This document shows, in pieces, positions 56,515-64,000 of a stretch of 64,000 nucleotides of DNA. The notes below the pieces were generated by a model. It saw only the letters and a program-made list of their open reading frames with translations, searched no databases and was not told the origin of the DNA. Position 1 is the first letter of the stretch. Each line of letters starts with the position of its first letter. A program made the translations under genes and the position numbers. Origin of the DNA: Onchidella celtica. Its lineage: Eukaryota; Mollusca; Gastropoda; Systellommatophora; Onchidiidae. The stretch is from NCBI GenBank assembly GCA_963931925.1, contig OZ007570.1, positions 24,560,408 to 24,624,407 on the forward strand, in the 5' to 3' direction.

Positions 56515-59500
56515 TTAATGTGTTCCAGATCTTGAGGCCTGAACTGTACTGATCACAATACTATCTTTGTGGTGTCTGAATTTAATGTTGATGGATCCAT
56601 CTTTTGTCGTATACGACACTTCAGAGTTCGGCTCATCTTTTCTAGGACCTGCAACAAATGAAAATTGTCTTGTATGGTTCAGATGAATAAAAACCACAGT
56701 AATGTTGCCTGGGTTTCCTAAACAAAATGTAATTTTCATTAACTGATACAAACATAGCCTATATGAGTTATTGCAAATAGCCACAACATTGTTTATTCAG
56801 GCTCATTTAAAAAGTCATACTGTCCATTCAGAAAACTACCCATCAACCATGGCTTTCTGATTGCCATAGTTTGGTGGAATGAAGTTCCCTCTTTCATTTT
56901 TGTAATATGGAAACAAGGCCTAAATTAACTCTTTCAGGACGTATCACTGATTTATCGCTGCCAGTGAAAATCTCATTTGGACGTATTGCTGATTTATATT
57001 GTATTCTACATTCAATTCTCTTTTATTTGATGTGTAACATTTTACTCTACTATCAACACTTTTTTTCTGTAAGCGTTTTTCTAATTACGTCCAGACTTGA
57101 CCGAAGCCCCTAACACTGATGTCCTGAAAGAGTTAAGAATTAATTCATGTGGCCATTCCCATTACCTTGATACGTAGCCATCTTGAAGCAAAACTGTGAC
57201 AAAACTGTACTGAATGAGGTAATTCTTGCTGGAGCTGTCATTAAAACTTGACATCTCTGGACATCACTGAAGAACAGAAGACAAGAAACTGATTTAAAAT
57301 AAATACGCAAAAACACAGTGACAAAATCTATGATCAATATCAGATTAGAACAAACCTATCAATAAAACACCAAAGAGTGTGGACAATAAACAGCAAGGAT
57401 TTAGCTTGGAGGACAAGCTTGTTTGCCTAGCTTGGAGGACAAGCTTGTTTGCCTACTGCAGAAACGGCTTCACATGATCTCTCTCACCTCTATTTAATTA
57501 TACATTTTCTCCTCAAATGGGGTTTGTCATAGAATTCTGCTTTCAAATGAAGGTCAGTTAGCTAGTGTTTTACATGACATTGTCCAAATGAAAATGAGTG
57601 AAAGCACGAAAAACTTCGTGACTCTGGACAACATAACTCTGCAAGTTCAAGGCTGTAAAACAGATACGCCCAAATCATTCTCACTTTTTGGCAGCAATCC
57701 AATTAGCAGCATCAGCGATGGTTGCACAAATTCTAGCTAGGCTCCGTTCTAAATTACTGTCCTAGAAGAATATATATAATTTCTAGTTTCAGACTAGAAT
57801 GAGAACGAACAAGATTCAATGTAATATAAAAAAAAAGCATTGTAGTAATATTGTAAAAAAGTATTGTAGTAATGTTGTGTCTTCAATGATGGAATAGCCT
57901 GTTTAATGGAAATTCATGATTGTCACATAGTTCTGATGGTGAAGCACACACCCTTGGTGTTGTTAATATGCATGCACCGACATCACCAAAAGCTGCCATT
58001 TATATACACTTCATAATTCAATGTTTACATCTTATCATCTTTAATTATGTTCTTTTAATCGCTTCAAAACTTTCAAAAGACCGATAGGAGTAACCAGGCC
58101 AAAACACATTCAAAAAACATATTTGCTGTTCCAGTTTTCCAAAAAATTAGGGGTTTATTGTGATTTAACCAACTGTCATCGTGTCGTAAATATCTTTTGT
58201 AAAATGTATGACATGCCATTTTACATTATTAACTTACAATGCCTTACTTACACAAATTTGGGTAGCGTAAGTCAGAATATCTTCAATGACAATGAGATGT
58301 GGAAGTTTCGCTTTTGTGTGCACAAATGCACACCAATGAATCAGTTCACTTGTTTCTTCGAAGTACCTGTAAAGAGATAAATGCTTTTCCAGTCAGGTTA
58401 GCATTGTAAAAACCATGAAAGTCAGAACGACAGTTTCCATGGACAAGAACGGGTAAAAGGCTCATACTCTTATTCGCTGACGCTTTCAAATATTATGCTG
58501 TCCATGCAGGAGAATACAAAAAAAACAACAAAAAAACTACAAATTCAGGTTGTGCATTCATTTATTAACTGCTCACTACTGTAAACTTATTACTGCTAGC
58601 TAATGAGTAGGTGACACACTCAGTGAGACCTCATCTGGACTTTCCCATCCTTCACTCTTTCACCCAAATATTTAATTTTGCCAAACTGGCAATGAAATAG
58701 TCAAGTTTCTTGCCAACCTTCGAAAATATTCCAGAATCATAGGAGATTGGTGTGGGTATTTAAAGGGTTTGAATATTTTCATTCCATTTGCCTCCAAAAT
58801 CTGAAAAGTTGGGACAGAATAACAACTCAAGAACTTATGAAATTTGCACATTTTCAACTGAATGTAATCCACTATTCCACAATACTCTAATGTACAATTA
58901 TAGATGAAATACGCGGAAACCTCTCGGAAACTTTCGAACACAGTAGTTGCAAATATAATTCTGTAATAACTTCTAACCTTTCCCATAATTCACTATCACC
59001 CATTCTCCCACACTAATTCAAACGAGACTGATCTTTGCGCACTATGGAAAGTTATCATATATTAAATGTATGGAGCAATTTACTATGACATTTGATTATG
59101 ACCACCTTCTATGTCAACTATCCAACACTAAAATGTGCATGCATAAAGAATTTGCCACAAGAACACATCACCCTACTCTTTTAAAAATGATACACTCTAC
59201 TATATTTAAAGTACATCGGTATACTCCAGAAACTTACAAAAAATCTACATTTTTCATAATGCTGGACTCTGGTGACACCATACCATGAACTGGTTTAGGT
59301 AAGCATTTCAGAGGGTGGGTACAGATGTACGTGACCTTAGCACCAGCTACTGCATTACTGACTGCTGCCTGAAATACTAGTGATGTCTTATCACTGCAAA
59401 AATAGATAGGAAATAAGACATGAAAAGAAACGAATGTTCAACTCAATCATATATGATTATATTTATAATTTTGTTGCTGATCAAAAACAGTGTATGATAA

Positions 59501-60232
59501 TAATATACACTTTCTATTCATGTGAGGAAAAGAGAACGGGAAACTGCAATGTGAAATTTTTCACTTTCAGCGTAGTTTGATCACACTTTAATGTCTAAAG
59601 AAAATATTTCTGTTAAAACACTATAAAAAGAGAGTACTTGCAATATATATTTTATTTTCAAGTCTGCATAAGCAAGTATTTTTTCTCAGTATCTGAAATT
59701 ACGAAATGGACTGACCATTACCAAATAAACTCGCTAGAGCCTTGTAGTAAGCCTGGTATCTTATGGTGAATTTTCAAGACCCCCATTAGGCTCATAATGA
59801 AAGCTAAAAAAAATTGCAAAATAAACACGAAAGAGGATGAAATAGCCCCATTATGCAATTAATAGAATATATCAAGAGACAAATACAATATTTTCACATG
59901 AAAATGACTCTCTTTTCGCACTGATCAGTACACAGTGGGAAGCAGGGAATGGAATTTTTAATCTAATCTAACAGTACTTTATGCATTCATAAACTGAATT
60001 TTAGAGCTCATGATGGGGAACAAGGGCCTGTTTGATGTCCATACAATCAAGTCATATTGCACTGAGTTGCAAGAGATACTTACGCTCTGTCTGGACCTGC
60101 AATGACAATCTTGTCATAATTTTCAAGTATCAAGTGCTCTGTGACCTTTGCTACTGTCATCTCTGTGCTTGTTGACTTTACTTCTTTCAGATGGTGAGAT
60201 GACAGTGGAAACATGTGTGTCAGGAAGGCCAT
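56515..60232 (-). CDS. SWSAP1: SWSAP1-like RAD51-paralogue ATPase (Shu complex), 7 exons
   Basis: Exons in transcript order: 60232-60084, 59393-59279, 58800-58718, 58366-58252, 57761-57685, 57266-57166, 56648-56515. Phases agree and total 774 bases, 257 residues (human 229). IVIAGPDRADKTSL (43-55) is the Walker A region, with D51 where a glycine normally precedes the lysine. GMKIFKPFKYP parallels the human strand before the RF-YP motif, and HLIVIEDIL (139-147) is the Walker B-like strand. ARICATIADAANWIA, CQVLMTAP and VSYTTKDGSINI follow the order of the human protein. An N-terminal extension of about 40 residues precedes the ATPase core. In vertebrates SWSAP1 pairs with SWS1 (ZSWIM7) to support RAD51 in recombination; that role here is inference. 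All introns are GT-AG; the exon 2 donor (gtgtca) is weak and the least certain boundary. Confidence 0.78.
56929..57132. mobile_element. TTAA-flanked MITE in SWSAP1 intron 6
   Basis: Perfect 12-bp inverted ends CTCTTTCAGGAC/GTCCTGAAAGAG are flanked by TTAA on both sides (56925-56928 and 57133-57136). At 204 bp it is a miniature element, probably of piggyBac type. A similar start, TTAACTCTTTCAG, occurs near 62688 without a matching right end in the window. Confidence 0.8.
57402..57453. repeat. 26-bp tandem duplication
   Basis: Two exact head-to-tail copies of a 26-bp unit containing the near-palindrome AGCTTGGAGGACAAGCTT, in SWSAP1 intron 5. Confidence 0.9.
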
Positions 60233-63200
60233 GATTCAGGTGCTTTCTTCATGTCATGTCACTACCTGCGATGGTAGCAAAGCCAAAAAAAAAAAAAAAG
60301 TTTCGAATTACATTTTACATGTTGGGTGAGTTGATAGGATGGTTGCCACTGACAGCAGTGTGAACGCATTTCATTCTCAGAGCCCCCTCCCCTTGCCCCC
60401 GCAATTTGTCCTACTCTGTAAAAAAGTGTAAACGCTTCAAGACTGACAAAATAAGCAACAAAACACCAAACACATCTAGGCCCAGAATCAGCATTAGATC
60501 TAGATCTAGATATAGATCTTGGTCCAGAACTAGACTAGAGCTACTTTTACTTTTGACAGTAGGCCTACGTCAGTAGGGATCGAGATCAAGTCCAAATTTC
60601 CTCCTAGCCTACCTAGTGAAAACATTCTCAAATGTCGCCGTTCATCTCTCACAAACAAATTGGTGTTTTTCGAGATCATTCTCAATCACACTGAGGGAAC
60701 GAAAATGATGCACAATATTACACTCCAAGAAAATTTACATAAACAACACAAAAAGAAAACGATACAAACTTACTAGACTCTAGACTAGATCTAGATCTAA
60801 CCACAGACTAATAAATTTGATTAGTCTGTGGATCTAACCACTTCGTTACTTCACTCCCTACTTTCGCTTTTGCGCAGCAACTAAATTTAATTTCGGCAAC
60901 AAAAGAGCTATAACCGAGTTTTCCCTGAGTTTTGCATTTTCATTGGTTCGTAATGATTTCATATGGCAAAAATAGATAAAGATGATCTCATCTTAGAGGA
61001 AGTGTTCGCAGTAGGGGAAAAAAAACGGGCATAGTCGGGTTAGAGCGAAATGTTTTCAATAAAAAGCTAGGAGCCTGGCATGTGACCTTTTGACACTTGG
61101 AGACTAGGTGATATTTTGTTGTGGTCTAAACTTTACATGGTATTTCAATTTCGAAGTGCAAAAATGGAGTGAGACAGGAACAGGAGTTGTCAAAGGGTAG
61201 GTATCGCTGACCTCTATTTTGACACTTGTTGGGGTTTGAAATCTTCACCATCGTCCCGGTGATGATTGAGTTTGTGTGAAGGTGTGTAGGGACCTATTGT
61301 CGTTGGCGTTTCGAATGATTGACTTGGTGTGACGGAGCAAGGATGTGATGATGGTCCTGGGTGAACATCTCTTTTGATTTAGCCGGTGATTTCATTCCTT
61401 TTCTGGAATTGGATCTATTTTAGCGCATAATCTGTAGTGTGTAACCGTCCGAGCACAGTCATTATTGTATTGATAAAACCTGGGTCTGTGTGTGTCGTGC
61501 TGTGTTGATAGCACTACACACATCTCAGTTTTTGTATTGCTTGGCGTGATTACTCATCTCACCGCCACCGTTAGCAACGTAATTTTGGTCAATATCCAGT
61601 ATAGGAATAGTCAGGTATGATGTTCTAAGTAAAGGTGCGTGTTTATTTTGTGCTTTGCATTTTTTACTGAAATTTTTTATAGTTATAAGTTATAGCAAAT
61701 AATTATATATATCTAGACTAGATTTACTAGAGTCTAGATCTAGTGCCTATTTGATGAACTTCTTCACTCTGCTGCCAATGTCAGCAATACTAAGACATTT
61801 TTTGCATGACATAGGACAACCATATTGACCATAATCTTAAGTTTGTTTTTATTAGTTTATTGATTTTGTAAACATACCTTTGATAAAACTGACAAAAAGA
61901 ATCTAGATCTGCAAGTGTTCTCTTGTCATTTTTTCAAAAATACATTAGACCTATAAAAAATGAAAGCCAACAGAATAACTAAAAGCGATAGATTTATTGG
62001 GAAAAATATTTAGAGGCTCCCTGATATCATGCAAATAATATGGTATCCACCATTATTTATGTGTTGGTTTTATAGAATAGCAAACTGATTACTTGTAAGC
62101 AATGTATTTAGTACACAGTCTAAAAGATAGGTGACAAGTGACATGTACATATGTACGAAACTTTAGCAACACACTTAAGTACAAAAAAGTTGTAGGCCCT
62201 ATTATATTATATATAATATATGTAGGCCTAATTGTTGACCCCAACTTCAGTTAAAAATTATGAGATGAAAGTAACTACCAACTAACTACCTGTACTGTTC
62301 AGACTCTCAGTCTCAATACCCATGACATGTCATTTCATGTATGCCCGTTATTGAATTATGATATGTTTAGGTAATGATCCATAAGATATGGCACATACAT
62401 GTGCCGTTAAATGCTCGGCGAAAGAGAATTCCCTCATGGGATAATAAAGCTATTCTTACCTTGTGTTATACCAGTAGTCATTTAAATTGTATACAACTAT
62501 TACAACGTTCAAAATAACTTTAATTTATACCATAACAGGTCAATCATCTGGGCAACAAAGACTCGGAAGAAAAAGGAAAAGGAAATCAAGGATGGTTATT
62601 TCTTGCAAATGCCTTATAAATCATAAAGAAAGGAAACTTAGTTCATGAAAAATAAATTTCAACAAATGATAGTAATAAAATATGATTTAACTCTTTCAGT
62701 CTTTGTCAGTTTGTGTGCCATGAGTTTTTCCACATTTGCTGATACAGGAAGAAAATAGTGGGGGAGATGAATGAAGACTAACTACAGCAACATCTGTTAA
62801 TAGAAGGTAGACTTTATTTCTTCTCGAAACAAAATCGCCTAGCATTCTTCTGCACTGATAAATCAGTGATTGGTACAAACATGACCAGGGGGAGAACCGA
62901 TATATTGATGATTGATTGGCACAGAAAAAGTTCAAAGCCTTCAATATGCATCCGAACTTGATTGACTTCGTGCTTACTCCGATCATTGTCATAACAGTGA
63001 ATTACATTTACCCTATTGCATAGTGAAATTTAGAGCAGAGTGTGCTCTAATTTGTTGGAGGGAGTACCACATGAGATACACTGATTTAGGCAGGCCCCTG
63101 TTCCATGTTCTGGGCATTAATCACCTGCCCATGCATTATAAAACCATAAAATATAGTTGACTAATTCCCTAGAAGCCTCCTGCAACCCCCCTTGAAATGT

Positions 63201-64000
63201 CCAAGCTGTGTGCCTCAAAAGGAACTCCTCCCAATTTATCATTGACTAAAGTAGTTGCCGCACAGTAAAATATGTACTGATTTTGATAGTGCTCATTTTT
63301 AGTGGATGGCTTAATCATTAAGATGAGAAATCCCATTTTACTTTTTATTTACAAGGAGCGAGGTAGATGCATTCCTCTTTGCCTTCTTTAGTGGACCTTC
63401 TTTTGTCTGCTATCCCTGACAAGTTTTTTTGTTTTGTTTTGTTTTTTAATTTTGCACGTGTGTAAGGAATTCTGCCCATGGCCAGTGGCTCTGAATTGTT
63501 GAAAACTTGCATTTGTGCACAAAAAGGCAAGGTTGTTACAACCCAGTATCCTGGTAGGAGATGCACATGGTGGACGGGAAAGAGTATTTTCACAAGCTTT
63601 CTATAAAAAAAATCTAGTCACACTTGTCTCCCAATCCATGGTTTTTAATGATGCCATTTCCCAATGATTCCTTTGCAGACCTAATGTGCCCCAAAATGCT
63701 GGTTAGTGCCATTCCTGGTATATTATTAGAGAAATATTAAGAAATACAAAATGGAATATATAAAATGTTATTTAAATGGTTTCAGTTTGAAGTTATTTGC
63801 AATGATAAGATTTCTAGTCAGTGAACCATGCAGAGCACAGTACAGCATCTATCAAGCTGATTTGCCCTAAAACTAAAACCCAAACTCAAGTTGCTCCAGG
63901 TTTAAGTGAATTAGTAAACTGAATATGTATGTAATAACACGAGGAAGATAAATAATATGGATCATCAGTACATAATAGTAATATCATGTGCTGGGCATGA
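60233..64000. other. Upstream of SWSAP1; no further gene recognised
   Basis: The SWSAP1 promoter is expected just above 60232. A poly-A run lies near 60285-60299, and AGATCT clusters lie at about 60498-60520, 60785-60800 and 61712-61742. Small open frames (for example 62696-62992 and 63345-63593 on the minus strand) have no recognisable motifs. A non-LTR tail lies at 62425-62460. Confidence 0.5.
62425..62460 (+). repeat. 3' tail of a non-LTR retrotransposon
   Basis: GAATTCCCTCATGGGATAAT followed by AAAGCTATTCTTACC matches the conserved end seen on the minus strand at 44110-44175. Its 5' extent could not be traced. Confidence 0.5.

Noticed and set aside
62688-62710. A second copy of the CTCTTTCAGGAC MITE
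   Set aside because: Only the left 9 bases after TTAA match, and no right end was found up to 64000.

Overview
This window is nuclear DNA of an animal, most likely a marine invertebrate and plausibly a mollusc. The grounds are two intron-rich metazoan genes (CIP2A and SWSAP1), a dense mix of animal transposon families, and many AGATCT-type simple repeats and 'ggcatttatatagcgc' repeat pieces that I associate with marine invertebrates. The species cannot be fixed from this sequence, and the mollusc placement is inference.

Layout. Positions 1-4366 are a large satellite-like block. A poly-C/pyrimidine minisatellite (1-3145) is followed by a purine-rich block (3146-4366) that looks like its diverged inverted relative. 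Positions 4371-6909 are bounded by matching terminal inverted repeats, with a second pair nested inside. Positions 6910-12624 are gene-poor, with one broken non-LTR reverse transcriptase relic (9361-9861). Positions 12630-22334 are an LTR retrotransposon with a perfect GTACA target duplication. Its single gag-pol frame has the integrase domain before the reverse transcriptase, the Gmr1-type order. A second LTR family (13978-16487) is inserted antisense in its leader.

Positions 26421-49675 (minus strand) hold a complete gene that I assembled by hand from 22 exons with consistent splice phases. It encodes a 926-residue CIP2A orthologue (armadillo N-terminal half, coiled-coil C-terminal half). 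Its introns carry at least seven transposable elements: two TTAA-type elements (one an apparently intact Kolobok/MULE-like transposon with a 624-residue transposase), a TTAG-flanked piggyBac-like candidate, two Tigger/pogo-like elements, a short Helitron that nearly fills one intron, and a second copy of the LTR family seen in the Gmr1 leader. There is also a non-LTR 3' tail.

Positions 56515-60232 (minus strand) hold a seven-exon gene for a 257-residue SWSAP1-like protein, a RAD51-paralogue-type ATPase of the Shu complex, with a degenerate Walker A motif. The remaining sequence, including 60233-64000, shows no gene I can support.

The most notable observations are these. (1) The LTR copy in the CIP2A intron (1,235 bp) lacks exactly a 1,289-bp GT-AG segment present in the copy at 13978-16487, as if retrotransposed from a spliced transcript. 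(2) The Ty3-like element has integrase-first order and a tRNA-Pro-type primer site, and it is young but disabled. (3) The Kolobok-like transposon appears intact. (4) The SWSAP1 Walker A motif has lost its glycine.
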